A stretch of 64,000 nt of DNA, from positions 33,451 to 97,450 of the forward strand of contig JAQBPB010000083.1 of assembly GCA_028287745.1 (NCBI GenBank), read 5' to 3'. Position 1 is the stretch's first letter. Every line of letters starts with the position of its first letter. The DNA comes from Chloroflexota bacterium (GTDB taxonomy: Bacteria; Chloroflexota; Chloroflexia; Chloroheliales; Chloroheliaceae). Positions 17,680 to 27,490 of the stretch are shown here, in pieces. Both the position numbers and the translations under genes were made by a program. The notes beneath the pieces are model-generated. The model made no database searches, was not told the DNA's origin, and saw only the letters and a program-made list of their open reading frames with translations.

Positions 17680-19287
17680 TTGCAAATAACTAAAGATGTC
17701 AGGCCCAACCTAAACAGCAATCCGGCCTGGCCCTGGGCCGGGGGATTGTTCGGCCTGGCCCTGATTATCCGGCTGGTTTACGCCCTCCAACTGACTTTCC
17801 CACCCCTGGACGACCCGGCCTATTATATCCAGGGAGCCAGGAGCTTTTTCAACGGCCGACCCCTGGAACTGGCAATCATCTGGAACTACCACCCCGCCCC
17901 CGCTACTGTGCTGCACCCCGGTTTTGACTTCTGGATGCCCCTGACTTCATTCTTAATCGCCCTGAGTTTTCTCTTTTTGGGGGATACTCCGCTGGCCGCC
18001 CAGTTGCCGGGCGTATTAGCCGGGGCCAGCCTGCCGGTCCTGACTTTCTGGCTGGCCCGGCGGGCCTTTGCCAGCCTGGATATAAGTGTGCGCTTTAAAC
18101 TTTACATGGCCGGGGCCGCCGGGTTGTATATAGCCATCAACCCTTTACTGGCCTATCAGTCGGCTGTCCCGGACAGCCAGATGATTTACGCCGCCCTGGT
18201 CGCGGCCGCAGTCCTGGTCTGGACCGGCCGGGAAAGCCCGGCAAACTGCTTCTGGCTGGGTATTTTGCTGGGGCTGGCTTACCTGACGCGCAGCCATGCG
18301 GCCTTCCTGGTGCTGGCCTGGTCTATCGTAACCCTGGGCAGGCTAATCAAGGAACCGGAATACCGACCGCAGGCCTTTAAGCTGGCCGCTTTTACAATGC
18401 TGGGGGCTGGGCTGGTCGCCGGACCCTGGCTGTTGCGTAACTGGTTCACTTTTGGGTATTTTAGTTCGCCCGCCGCCCTGGAAAGCGCCCTGATTTATAA
18501 TTACGCGACCCTTTTTAACTATGAAACACCGATAAATTTCAGCACCCTTGCCAGCCTGGGACTGGAGAATATCTTACAGGCACGGCTGGTCGCCCTATAT
18601 AACGCCTGGTTCGAAGTCCTGGGGACAATGTTTTTACCGGCGGTAATCCTGCCGGGGGCGGGGCTATACCTGCTGTGGCGGCACGAACCCGGCCAGGTCG
18701 GCCGCTGGGTGTTGTACAGCCTGCTACTGGGCCTGGGCTTACCCCTGATTTTTGTCGCGGCCAGTTCCACCGGCAGTTTCTATCATTCTTCCGGCAGCAT
18801 GGCAGCCTTCGGGGCGATTGGCTATATTTTTCTGTTGTACCGGGCCGGAGAGCAATACCGCAAATTCAGACCAAAGGGCATTCATTTTTTCCCGGTCCTC
18901 TTAACAACCCTGCTGGCCCTGGTGATAATTCAATTCTCGGTAAGCCTCAACGGCACAATTGGAACCCACCGGCACGACCAGGCGGTCTACGCCCGGTTAA
19001 ATACCTGGCTCGCAGACAATAATGTCAGCGGCCCGCTTATCAGCGATGAGCCGTCCAGCCTTAACTACGCCACCGGCCGCCCGGCCCTGCGGCTGCCTTC
19101 GGATGAACCCCTGGAGGTGGTTGAAAGACTGGCGAAACGCTATGGGGCGGAATATATAATTATTACCGGCTACTTCGGGCGCTATCCGACCCTGTTACAA
19201 GCGCCGGGCAATACAATCTTCCGGCTGGTCCACCAGGACTCACGGGGTGAATTTGAAGTATATAAAGTCCCTGGCAGCTCGGGATAA
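17680..19287 (+). CDS. ArnT/PMT-like (GT39/GT83-type) membrane glycosyltransferase
   Basis: A 535-residue GT-C fold membrane protein. After TM1 comes the acidic catalytic segment FPPLDDPAYYIQGARSF, where a DD or DE pair is expected to act on the polyprenyl-phosphate sugar. There are about 11 helices up to residue 430 and a short soluble C-terminal domain (NTWLADNNVSGPLISDEPSSLNY onward). The YLTRSHAAFLVLAW stretch matches the family's R-containing loop. The start is TTG 17680, three bases after the preceding gene, without a strong Shine-Dalgarno, so translational coupling is likely. It probably glycosylates a surface protein or lipid together with the GT87 enzyme. Confidence 0.78.
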   Translation: MQITKDVRPNLNSNPAWPWAGGLFGLALIIRLVYALQLTFPPLDDPAYYIQGARSFFNGRPLELAIIWNYHPAPATVLHPGFDFWMPLTSFLIALSFLFLGDTPLAAQLPGVLAGASLPVLTFWLARRAFASLDISVRFKLYMAGAAGLYIAINPLLAYQSAVPDSQMIYAALVAAAVLVWTGRESPANCFWLGILLGLAYLTRSHAAFLVLAWSIVTLGRLIKEPEYRPQAFKLAAFTMLGAGLVAGPWLLRNWFTFGYFSSPAALESALIYNYATLFNYETPINFSTLASLGLENILQARLVALYNAWFEVLGTMFLPAVILPGAGLYLLWRHEPGQVGRWVLYSLLLGLGLPLIFVAASSTGSFYHSSGSMAAFGAIGYIFLLYRAGEQYRKFRPKGIHFFPVLLTTLLALVIIQFSVSLNGTIGTHRHDQAVYARLNTWLADNNVSGPLISDEPSSLNYATGRPALRLPSDEPLEVVERLAKRYGAEYIIITGYFGRYPTLLQAPGNTIFRLVHQDSRGEFEVYKVPGSSG

Positions 19288-19314
19288 TTTTCTAATTATG
19301 GGTCAGATTATGGG

Positions 19315-20598
19315 TCAGAGTGGAAAAGAGCCGGTCAGTTCCTGGTGGCCTTTAACTTCCAGGCGGCAGATAAACCGCATCCGGGGTGTATGCTCGATTT
19401 CGACAATATCGCCCACCTGTAGCCGGTCATACAGGGCCGGACTGAGGTCAAACTTGCGAACCGCCTTCTCTCCGGCGCTCAAGCCGCCATCCGCGACGAC
19501 AATCAACCGTCGATTATCATTACTGGTGCCCGTGACGCGCCACTTACTGAGGACCGGGCCAACGGTCAGCCGTTTCGGCCCATGGACATCTTGCTGTTTG
19601 CGGCGGAACCTTAAAAACAAAAAGACCGCTATTATCAGCGAAAGCAAGCTAACTATCAGCAAAAGGAACCACTTCGAGGGGTCCATCCGTGAAGGCCAGA
19701 AACCTTCCGGTAAATAGTTAAAAGTTATAACCAGCGAGACCGTAAAAAACACCAACCCCAGCAAAGCATCCGAATATAGAAAAGTCCGCATACGCCAGTT
19801 CGGGGCATAACTCAAACCCGAACCCTCGGTAGTGTAATTAGCCAGCGCCGCCTTTTGCTTTTCGGACAATTCGGCCAGGGTTAATACGCGCAATTGGCTC
19901 ACATAGCGGAAAAAGCGGCTGTACGTAACCTCAACGTAATCCGCACCGTCAGTATTTAGAAAAGTTTCCTGGGAAAGCTCAAATTGCGCAAACCGGCCGG
20001 TCTTGCGGTCAGTCCAGGGCCGGACCTGGATTAAATATCCGTCCGCCCGGATATCGTTCCGCTCAATCCTGGCAACCAGGGTACCGGTAATTTTCCGGGG
20101 AGCCGAAAGCAAATCACCAATCGCAAAAATGATATAAACCAGGGCCACCAGTCCAGCCAGAAGCATCCCGGCTAACAGGAAGGCCGGAATCAGCTGCCAG
20201 TGCTGGAGCGGGAAATTAGGTTCATATTTATCCTGTACCAGGGTAAAATCGCCCAGGCGCAGCGAATAGATATTATGGAAATTTGGGGAGAAAGTAACAA
20301 CGGCTGTTTGAGGAGTATCTGAATTTTGCAAATACTGGCTTAACTTAAAAAGCAGGCTGGATTTCAATTCAAACTCGGTAATTTGCCCATCCCCGGTAGT
20401 AAGGGTGAAGTGGCCGGGTAAGGTAGAAGCATTGGGCCGGTTGGTAATCTTTACGGTACCTTCCAGCTGGCCTGGCGGCAGCCAGCCATCTCGCCAGAAA
20501 TCTGCCCCCAAAAACAAACCGCAGGCTACGGTTCCAAACGTCACCAGTACCACAATTAGCCCTAATATTAACCTGGCTAACGGATGCTTTCGCCACAT
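19315..20598 (-). CDS. Unrecognised membrane protein with three repeated beta domains
   Basis: A 427-residue protein that I do not recognise. Predicted membrane segments lie at about 10-31, 137-160, 277-296 and 310-330. Between and after them are three soluble stretches sharing a pattern: F-x-L near the start of the unit, then a V/I-rich strand ending in a hydrophobic run, as in FELKSSLLF...VVTFSPNF...YSLRL, FELSQETFL...VEVTYSRFF...QLRVL and FDLSPALYD...VEIEHTPRM...CRLEV. This suggests a triplicated small beta domain anchored in the membrane. No catalytic motif is seen. It converges with the glycosyltransferase genes and lies 112 bases downstream of no promoter-sharing gene, so context gives no function. 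Confidence 0.65.
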   Translation of the reverse strand: MWRKHPLARLILGLIVVLVTFGTVACGLFLGADFWRDGWLPPGQLEGTVKITNRPNASTLPGHFTLTTGDGQITEFELKSSLLFKLSQYLQNSDTPQTAVVTFSPNFHNIYSLRLGDFTLVQDKYEPNFPLQHWQLIPAFLLAGMLLAGLVALVYIIFAIGDLLSAPRKITGTLVARIERNDIRADGYLIQVRPWTDRKTGRFAQFELSQETFLNTDGADYVEVTYSRFFRYVSQLRVLTLAELSEKQKAALANYTTEGSGLSYAPNWRMRTFLYSDALLGLVFFTVSLVITFNYLPEGFWPSRMDPSKWFLLLIVSLLSLIIAVFLFLRFRRKQQDVHGPKRLTVGPVLSKWRVTGTSNDNRRLIVVADGGLSAGEKAVRKFDLSPALYDRLQVGDIVEIEHTPRMRFICRLEVKGHQELTGSFPL

Positions 20599-20709
20599 AA
20601 CCCTTACCTCACTAACCGGTATTAAGACCGGCCCGGGTTTTCCGGCTGTCGCCTGCCTGTCAGGGGAACAACCCGGCCTTATTTAACCGAGCGTTCCCCT
20701 TTGATTTGG

Positions 20710-21888
20710 CTAGTTCTGGGCCAGATAGTCCAGTACGGCCTTCGTCATGACCTGGGTACCAATTACCAGGGACTCTTCCTCAATGTCAAAGCCCGGGTGA
20801 TGGTGAGGGAAACTCTTGCCATCAGTGCGGCCTGACCCAACAAAGAAGTAGCAACCCGGAACCGCTTGCAAGAAGAGTGACATATCATCACTGCCCATCA
20901 TCTCGCGCGACTCGATAATTTTGTCTTTGCCCAGGATTTGGGTGGCGCTTGTACGCACAAAATCGGTCATTTCGCTGTTGTTTACCACCGCCGGGCAACT
21001 GTAGACCACTTCGAATTTTACTTCGCAGCGCAGGGCTTTGCCCAGGCCGACCGCGATTTCTTCAATCCGTTTAATCATCAGTTCGCGGACTTCCGGCAAG
21101 AAGGAGCGGACTGTGCCTTCCAGGACAACTTCCGGTGCGATAATATTGGAAGCGAAACCGCCATGAATGGTGCCAAAGCTCAACACGCCGGACTCCATCG
21201 GCGCAACTTCCCGGCTGACGATGGTCTGGAGAGTATTGACCAGCTGGCAGGCCGCCATGACCGAGTCAATTGCTTTCTCCGGCTGACTGCCGTGTCCGCC
21301 TTTGCCCCGAACCGTCAGCTTGATGCTGTCAACGTTTGCCATCGCCGGGCCGGACTTTAGGGCAATCGAACCAACCGGTTCATCGTTGCCCAGGTGAATA
21401 CCCAGCGCGACATCAACCCCGGCCATAACCCCCGCATCAATCATCGGCTTGGCCCCGCTGACCACTTCTTCGGCCGGTTGGAAGACGAACTTCACGTTAC
21501 CGGCAAAGTCATTGCGCTTTCCAGCCAGCATTTCGGCCACAGTCAGGCCGATAGCGACGTGACCATCGTGGCCACAGGCGTGCATAACACCCTGGGTACG
21601 GCTGGTGTATTCCGCGTCAACTTGCTCCAAAATCGGTAAGGCATCAATATCAGCCCGGTACAGCACGGTTTTACCAGGCCGGCTACCGCGCAGCAACCCT
21701 ACCACCCCGGTCTTAGCTACCCCGGTCTGTACTTCCATACCCAGCTTTTCCAACCGGTCAGCAATAACCCCGGCCGTCCGGTTCTCGGCAAAAGCCAGTT
21801 CCGGGTTGCGGTGAATATCGCGGCGGATAGCAACCAGGTCATCCCGGCGGGTTTCCGCCTGCCGTTTGATGTCAGCAATATCAATCAT
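20710..21888 (-). CDS. M20D-family amidohydrolase (N-acyl-amino-acid deacylase type)
   Basis: A 392-residue metal-dependent amidohydrolase of the hippurate hydrolase/IAA-amino-acid hydrolase group. Metal ligands are visible in ADIDALP, HACGHDGH, FQPAEEVVSGAK and the late FPHHHPGFDIEEE. The dimerisation domain begins near KLTVRGKGGHGSQPEKAIDS. Expected reaction: removal of an acyl group from an N-acyl amino acid in the cytoplasm; the exact substrate is open. ATG 21888 follows AAAGGA at about 9 bases. No operon partner. Confidence 0.9.
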   Translation of the reverse strand: MIDIADIKRQAETRRDDLVAIRRDIHRNPELAFAENRTAGVIADRLEKLGMEVQTGVAKTGVVGLLRGSRPGKTVLYRADIDALPILEQVDAEYTSRTQGVMHACGHDGHVAIGLTVAEMLAGKRNDFAGNVKFVFQPAEEVVSGAKPMIDAGVMAGVDVALGIHLGNDEPVGSIALKSGPAMANVDSIKLTVRGKGGHGSQPEKAIDSVMAACQLVNTLQTIVSREVAPMESGVLSFGTIHGGFASNIIAPEVVLEGTVRSFLPEVRELMIKRIEEIAVGLGKALRCEVKFEVVYSCPAVVNNSEMTDFVRTSATQILGKDKIIESREMMGSDDMSLFLQAVPGCYFFVGSGRTDGKSFPHHHPGFDIEEESLVIGTQVMTKAVLDYLAQN

Positions 21889-22203
21889 TTGTAATTATCC
21901 TTTAGCTTAACGACCATCTCCATCTTAACAATTACCCTTTGAACTAATAAACTTGATTATAACAGGTTGTCTTTAGTTCGCGGGTAGTATGAGGCAGTTT
22001 TGTGGCTATACCCGGGTTTGCGTTAAATGCTGAAGGTGCAAGCAAACTCCGGGTAAAATACTTTTAAATCCAATAAGCTTATTCTATCAAATTACCTTTC
22101 ACTTTTCCAGACACAAAGGTGGATAACAAAAGGCTAGACCAAACAACCGCCCGGACCGGAAGTATAACCGCTGGCCTTATTAAAAATTGTGAAAGGGCTG
22201 AAT
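21889..22203. other. Intergenic region, nothing definite
   Basis: About 315 bases between the GNAT gene and the M20 gene, both on the minus strand. A TATAAT on the minus strand at 21956-21961 could be the -10 of the M20 gene, but no matching -35 is seen. No ORF with a ribosome binding site was found. Confidence 0.4.
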
Positions 22204-22926
22204 CTAGCTAAACTTTTCCAGGCGCTTGCCAAAAAATAGGGCAATTTCGCGGGTGGCGTAAAAGGCGTTGTTATAGCCGCAGAAAAAGAAACCGTTCTTC
22301 TGGAAATAGTTAATGGCCGGGTAATTCTTAATCTGCAACTCCACCAGCAGGCTGCGCAGGCGGTGGCGGTCAGCCCAGGTCCTGGCTTCGCCCAGGAGCT
22401 GGCTACCAACACCCTGCCGCCGGAAATCAAGTTGGACGGCGTGAGTTGTAATCCAGGCCAGGTGGCGCGTACTGTCCACCGATAACCCGATATATCCGAT
22501 AATATCTGGTGGTGCCGGGCGGTATAATACCGGCTGGCCTTCCTCGTCAAACTGCGGGTCGGGCACATCACCCATTAGAATAGCCTGGTGCGGTTCCAGT
22601 TCAACGGTTTCGGCGACCAGTAACAGGTCGGTCTTTTTCCATTCACCCAGCAATTGCTGGTCATTAAGGGGAGCCGCAACCGCCAGGGGCATGGGCAAGC
22701 GGCTGGGGCTGAGGTTCATCTGGAAAATTGGCAGGTTAGGTGCGACGGACTTGCCCAATATTTTATTACGCGACCGGGCCTGAGCCAGTTCTTCCTCGTC
22801 TAATTCCGGCGGTTCTTCGAAACTTTCCTGCATCTGCCAGACATGGCGGGTTACATAACCGGCGTCAATATCCAGACAACGGGGCAGATCTTCCAACTCG
22901 GCAGACCTAACACGAAATTTTACCAA
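22204..22926 (-). CDS. GNAT-family N-acetyltransferase
   Basis: A 240-residue protein whose second half holds the GNAT fold. Motif A, the acetyl-CoA pyrophosphate loop, is AVQLDFRRQGVGSQLL, preceded by the strand IIGYIGLSVDS and followed by motif B ELQIKNYPAINYFQKNGF. The first 130 residues include an acidic, poorly conserved insertion (EEPPELDEEELAQARSR). Substrate unknown. The A/T-rich upstream region and lack of partners suggest a single-gene unit. Confidence 0.82.
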   Translation of the reverse strand: MVKFRVRSAELEDLPRCLDIDAGYVTRHVWQMQESFEEPPELDEEELAQARSRNKILGKSVAPNLPIFQMNLSPSRLPMPLAVAAPLNDQQLLGEWKKTDLLLVAETVELEPHQAILMGDVPDPQFDEEGQPVLYRPAPPDIIGYIGLSVDSTRHLAWITTHAVQLDFRRQGVGSQLLGEARTWADRHRLRSLLVELQIKNYPAINYFQKNGFFFCGYNNAFYATREIALFFGKRLEKFS

Positions 22927-23095
22927 TTTAACTCTTTCTGTACCGGTGATAACTTTATAATTCGGTTTAAAACTTTATACCGTTGGTCATTGGGTCTAAC
23001 ACACCAGCCTGTGTAACTTTTAAGCAGAGGTTTACCCCGACCGCTCATAAAAATTATAACACTCCAGGCGAACCTTAGCATCCTTCCACAGAATA

Positions 23096-24175
23096 TTAAA
23101 CGGCTGGTAAAGTAAACCAGAAGGTTGCGCCGTTACCCGGATTATTGCGGACTCCAATTTCCCCATTGTGAAGCTCGACCATTTGCCGGGCAATTGACAG
23201 GCCCAGGCCGGAACTTTTTTCACCACCGGTGGGCTGGTTACTTAAAGGGCCGGTTTTTCTAAATGCCTGGTCCAGGTCTTCTCCGGTCAGGCCTGGGCCC
23301 TGGTCGCATACTTCAAACAATACTACCTGATCACCCGGCCTGGTTCGTACAATAATCTCGCCTGACTGCCGGTTGGAAAACTTGATAGCGTTACCGACCA
23401 GGTTTTGAATTACCTGGATTATCCGCTGCGGGTCCACTTCAATATCCGGTATTGTTTCTTCCAGGTCAAGTACAAGAATCTGGTTTTTATGAGTAGCATA
23501 GTTCGTATTTAATTCGACTATTTCCCGGGCCAGGGTATTCAGATTTGTAAGTTTACGGCGCAAAACCAGTTTATCCTGGGCGGCTGCCTGGAAGTCCAGT
23601 AAATCTTCAATAATTCGCTGCATGTCACTGGTCTGCCGCCCCACCATATCCAGCAAACCATTGGCCTGTTCAGTCATGGGCTGCCCGACCGGCACCATTT
23701 CCAAGACCAATTGAGTCGCGACCAGGATGGAAAACAAAGGGTTTTTCAGGTCATGACTGGCAATCCGTAAGAACTCTTCTCTGAGAATGGCAAGTTCCCG
23801 CAAGCGCAAATGTGTTTCAACCCTGGCTTGCATAATGGAAAAATCAACCGGTTTGGTAATGTAATCATTAGCGCCTAGCTGCAAAGCCTTGACCACATCA
23901 CGGCTTCCTTCAAGGGCGCTAGACATTAATACAGGCAAGTCAGCCAGCGAACGCTTTAACCGGATCTGGCGCAAAACCTCAAACCCATCTATTCCTGGCA
24001 TCATTATGTCAAGTAATACCAGGTCAATTTTTTGCTGATTTAATAACTCAAGGGCCTGATAGCCATTTTCAGCGGTAAAGATATTATATCGAAGTTTACG
24101 AAGTGTGAACGAAATAAGGTGAAGATTATCCGTGTTGTCGTCAACCAGGAGCAAGTTACAATTTTCCGGCTTCAT
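23096..24175 (-). CDS. Hybrid sensor: REC domain fused to a histidine kinase
   Basis: A 359-residue cytoplasmic protein with the receiver domain first (1-120; D56 in VLLDIMMPG, K108 in ITKP), then HisKA (H141 in RIASHDLKNPL) and HATPase (N box QNLVGNAIKFS, G1 DQGPGL, G2 SSGLGLSIARQM). No membrane segment or PAS domain is present, so its input probably comes through phosphorylation of the receiver by another kinase. This arrangement is common for network kinases in Chloroflexota and cyanobacteria. The output partner is not adjacent; the REC-GGDEF-EAL protein at 12374 is a conceivable but unproven partner. Confidence 0.9.
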   Translation of the reverse strand: MKPENCNLLLVDDNTDNLHLISFTLRKLRYNIFTAENGYQALELLNQQKIDLVLLDIMMPGIDGFEVLRQIRLKRSLADLPVLMSSALEGSRDVVKALQLGANDYITKPVDFSIMQARVETHLRLRELAILREEFLRIASHDLKNPLFSILVATQLVLEMVPVGQPMTEQANGLLDMVGRQTSDMQRIIEDLLDFQAAAQDKLVLRRKLTNLNTLAREIVELNTNYATHKNQILVLDLEETIPDIEVDPQRIIQVIQNLVGNAIKFSNRQSGEIIVRTRPGDQVVLFEVCDQGPGLTGEDLDQAFRKTGPLSNQPTGGEKSSGLGLSIARQMVELHNGEIGVRNNPGNGATFWFTLPAV

Positions 24176-24598
24176 ATGAATATAATTGATCTTCTAACTA
24201 ATAGGATTTAAAACTATTACACATAAATTTACCAGGTAGCCCGACTAGTATTTCCCAGATAGCTTTCTTTTATTAACTTCCGCCGACTAAATTTCGCAAT
24301 GAGGAAGATTTAAATTACTGGGGTTACAACCAATTTGATTTATAATTGGCCCGGCTAAAAAACATCTATTTACTGTAGATATCATTATACATTATAAAAT
24401 ATACTATTTGGATTACTGCCTGCTTAACAAAAGTACTAAATAAGTGGTGTTACTCTTATAAAACCTGGCATAAAGTGGGGCGGCAGTTATAAGAATATAC
24501 TTTTTATAATAATAGTTGTGTGAATAATACCGTGAAATAGCCAGGACCTGAATCCAGATTTGCTCTAATTTTATTGCCTGTAAATATAGAAAGGCAAG
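24176..24598. other. A/T-rich intergenic region
   Basis: About 420 bases upstream of the REC-kinase gene. Apart from a spaced inverted repeat (CTTATAA 24455-24461 with TTATAAG 24487-24493) I see no gene, RNA or clear promoter. Confidence 0.4.
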
Positions 24599-24626
24599 AA
24601 AAAACCCGCTAATCCAATTAACGGGT
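24599..24626 (-). terminator. Intrinsic terminator of the YtcJ-like amidohydrolase gene
   Basis: On the minus strand a 10-bp stem with one G-T pair (ACCCGTTAAT / ATTAGCGGGT, 3-base loop) is followed immediately by a run of six T. It lies about 30 bases after the stop at 24658. Confidence 0.85.
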
Positions 24627-24657
24627 AAAGCAGGATCAATAGTAACTTACTTTTTTA

Positions 24658-26322
24658 TTAAGCTTCCAAAAAGACCGGCTCTCCGGCCACAATGGTTGCC
24701 CGGATAGGGGTTGCCAGAATTTCGGTTTCCGGGATGTTGAAAATATCCTGGCCGAGGGCGGTAAAGTCAGCCAGGAAGCCTGGCGCGATAATACCCCGGC
24801 AGCCTTCCTCCCCGGCGGCATAGGCTGCACCCCGGGTAAAGCCCCGGACGGCCTCTGCCATGCTCAAACGCTCGTGAGGCAGCCAGGCCGGGCGGTCCTC
24901 GCCGGGACGCTTGCGTGAAACGGCGGCGTAAATCCCAACCAGGGGTGCTATCGGCTCAATCGGCACGTCGGAACCCAGCGCCAGGTGCACCCCGCTGCGT
25001 AACAGGCTCTTGTAAGCATAACCGCGCCCGGTTTCGGTCAGGCGCGATTGCCCCCAATAACGGTCGGCGGTATCCCGGTCGGTCGTGGCGTGGGTCGGCT
25101 GGACCGAGGCAATAATACCTGAACGGGCCAGGCGTGGCAGGTCGGCGGCCTTCAACAATTGGACATGTTCAAGCCGGTGCCGGGCAAAAGGCGGTAGACC
25201 CGAAAAACCTTCTTTCGAAACAGACCGGCCGGTTTCAGAGATTACCTGCTCTATCACGTCCAGCCCCAGACCGGCCGCCCGGTCCCCGATAACGTGGACG
25301 GCCACCGCAAAGCCGTTTTCAATACAAAACCGGGCCTGGCTCAAGAAATCGGCTTCCGTCATGCGCAAGATGCCCCGGTTGGCCTTTTCGCAACTGTCTT
25401 TGTCATCTTCCCCGCCATGGTCGTGCGGTTCCAGGTAAGGCTCGTACATGGCGGCGGTCTGCGAACCCAGGGTGCCATCCAGGAAAAACTTAATTTGGCC
25501 CAGCCGGAGCATTTCATCGCCAAAACCCTGCCGGAAGCCGCTCTCAATCAGACCGGGTGCGGCATAACTGTAGGGCAACACCGTCACCCGGAACTTCAGG
25601 TTACCCCGTTCGTGAAGGCGCTGTAAAGCGACCAGCCCGCTGCGTTCTTCAATAGAATGCACACCGGTCAGGCCGGAGCGCCGGGCCAACTCAATGGCTT
25701 CTTCAAGAGCAGCAATTTCCGCGACCGGGCTGCTTTTTTCCAGGTGAGGCAGCAGCAAAGCAACCGCGTTTTCCTTGAAAAGGCCGCTCAGTTGGCCTTT
25801 TTCATCCCGCCCGATTTCCCCGCCAGGCGGGTCAGGGGTATTCTCCCCGATTCCGCTCAACTCTAGCGCCCGGCTGTTAACCAGGAGCAGGTGGCCGTCT
25901 TTGCTGTGAAGGGCGACCGGGTGGTTGGGCGCAGCCAGGTCCAGGGTCTCCCGACCGGGAAAGTCGTGACCCCACAGGTTCTTGTCCCAGCCCAGGCCGG
26001 TAATCCATTCACCGGGCGGCGTGGTTAAAGCTCGCTCACGGACCTTTCCGGCCATGCCTTCCAGCCGGTCCACCCCGACCAGATTAACCTGGCGCAGCGT
26101 CTTACCCCACCACAAAAGATGGGTATGGGCATCGTTCAGGCCCGGTATCAGGGTAGCCCCTTTCAGGTCCACCGCTTCAGCCTGCCTTGCGCCATCCATA
26201 GCCTGGATATCCTGGTTGCGTCCCACCCGCACCACCCGGCCTTCCCGCACGAAAACCGCTTCAGCCTGCGTCCCATCCCCGTCAAGGGTGTAGATACGGG
26301 CGTTGTAATAAATAAAGTCCAT
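24658..26322 (-). CDS. YtcJ-like amidohydrolase (amidohydrolase family 3)
   Basis: A 554-residue metal-dependent hydrolase. The N-terminal beta domain (IYYNARIYTLDG...AVFVREGRVVRVG) leads into the TIM-barrel with NDAHTHLLWWG (first metal ligands), FLDGTLGSQTAAMYEPY, HVIGDRA, RLEHVQ and GSDVPIEP. The protein ends with IIAPGFLADFTAL, the family's return beta strand. Known relatives act on amide or N-formyl bonds of varied compounds, so the substrate cannot be named. ATG 26322 with AAAGGA four bases upstream is chosen over an ATG 15 codons earlier. It starts 65 bases after argC and may be cotranscribed with it. Confidence 0.88.
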   Translation of the reverse strand: MDFIYYNARIYTLDGDGTQAEAVFVREGRVVRVGRNQDIQAMDGARQAEAVDLKGATLIPGLNDAHTHLLWWGKTLRQVNLVGVDRLEGMAGKVRERALTTPPGEWITGLGWDKNLWGHDFPGRETLDLAAPNHPVALHSKDGHLLLVNSRALELSGIGENTPDPPGGEIGRDEKGQLSGLFKENAVALLLPHLEKSSPVAEIAALEEAIELARRSGLTGVHSIEERSGLVALQRLHERGNLKFRVTVLPYSYAAPGLIESGFRQGFGDEMLRLGQIKFFLDGTLGSQTAAMYEPYLEPHDHGGEDDKDSCEKANRGILRMTEADFLSQARFCIENGFAVAVHVIGDRAAGLGLDVIEQVISETGRSVSKEGFSGLPPFARHRLEHVQLLKAADLPRLARSGIIASVQPTHATTDRDTADRYWGQSRLTETGRGYAYKSLLRSGVHLALGSDVPIEPIAPLVGIYAAVSRKRPGEDRPAWLPHERLSMAEAVRGFTRGAAYAAGEEGCRGIIAPGFLADFTALGQDIFNIPETEILATPIRATIVAGEPVFLEA

Positions 26323-26387
26323 AAATTCCTTTTGGTTAGGTAGAAGGTTCAACGTTGAACGTTCCACGTACTCAGTCCCTACCCCCT

Positions 26388-27452
26388 TTACGGATAAAGC
26401 CCCAGCATATCGAGGCCGGTGGTTTCGGGCAAGCCCGCCAGCAGGTTCATATTCTGGATACCCTCACCCGCCGCGCCCTTGGTCAGGTTATCCACCACGG
26501 CTACCGAAATCAGGCGGCGGCCGGCCAGGTTAACCGTCGGGTAGATAAAGCAGTAATTACTGCCCGCTACCTGCTTGGTATAAGGTGATTCGTCCACAAC
26601 CTGAACAAACGGGTCATTTGCATAGAATTCCCGGTAATATTCGCGGATGGCCCGGGATGCTTCCGCCTGGTCGGTGTGCGCGGATAAAAAGCTATCCGAA
26701 AGGCGGGCATAACAGGTCGCAAGCATGCCCCGTGAGAGCGGTACCAGGTGCGGTGTGAAGGAAACCGAAACCGGGCTGCCGTAGATATCCTGTAAGGTCT
26801 GTTCGATTTCCGGCAGATGGCGGTGACCTTCCAGACCGTAAGCGGTGGTGCTGGAAGTCATTTCGGGGTAATGCAGGTTTTGTTTAAGGCCGCGCCCGGC
26901 CCCGCTGGTACCGCTAAGGGCGTTAATAATAACGTCCGGTTCGATAATAGGCTGGCCCAGCCGCGAACTGAGGGCCGGGGCCAGGGCCAGGGTTGAACAG
27001 GTCGGGTAGCAGCCTGGATTGGCAATCAGGCGGGTTTGCGGATTTATTTTGTCGCGGTAGATTTCGGGCAAGCCGTAGACCGCTTCGGGTAAGAGATACG
27101 CGGCCGGGTGCGCCCCATACCACTTCTCATAGGTCGCCCGGTCGCGGAGCCGGAAGTCGGCCGACATATCAATTACTTTGGTTGAAGGGGACTGCTCCAG
27201 GATAGCCGCCGCGGTTTCCGCCGAGGCGTGATGCGGCAGGGCCAGGAAAATAAAATCCGCTTCGTTCTGGCGCTGTAACTCGCCGCTTACTGTCAGGTTT
27301 AGCGGTCCCAGGTTAGGAAAAACTTTGGACAGGGGTTGTCCGGCGGCGCTCCGCCCGACTACTTCCAACAACTCTACATCCGGCCGCCGCCCCAGCAACC
27401 GGGCCAATTCCGCACCGACATAACCGGTAATACCCACTATTGAAACTTTCAA
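26388..27452 (-). CDS. argC: N-acetyl-gamma-glutamyl-phosphate reductase
   Basis: NADPH-dependent reduction of N-acetyl-glutamyl phosphate, third step of arginine synthesis. The Rossmann start is KVSIVGITGYVGAELARLL and the catalytic Cys lies in IANPGCYPT; SGTSGAGR and GHRHLPEIEQ are further family signatures. I chose TTG 27452 because it gives the canonical MKVSIVG N-terminus and has GGGAGAGG four bases upstream; an ATG eight codons earlier overlaps that site. Other arg genes are not in the window. An acyl-CoA ligase lies just upstream (38 bases). Confidence 0.93.
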   Translation of the reverse strand: MKVSIVGITGYVGAELARLLGRRPDVELLEVVGRSAAGQPLSKVFPNLGPLNLTVSGELQRQNEADFIFLALPHHASAETAAAILEQSPSTKVIDMSADFRLRDRATYEKWYGAHPAAYLLPEAVYGLPEIYRDKINPQTRLIANPGCYPTCSTLALAPALSSRLGQPIIEPDVIINALSGTSGAGRGLKQNLHYPEMTSSTTAYGLEGHRHLPEIEQTLQDIYGSPVSVSFTPHLVPLSRGMLATCYARLSDSFLSAHTDQAEASRAIREYYREFYANDPFVQVVDESPYTKQVAGSNYCFIYPTVNLAGRRLISVAVVDNLTKGAAGEGIQNMNLLAGLPETTGLDMLGLYP

Positions 27453-27490
27453 CTTTCCTCTCCCTTGTATAAACATGAACGAAAACCGGT

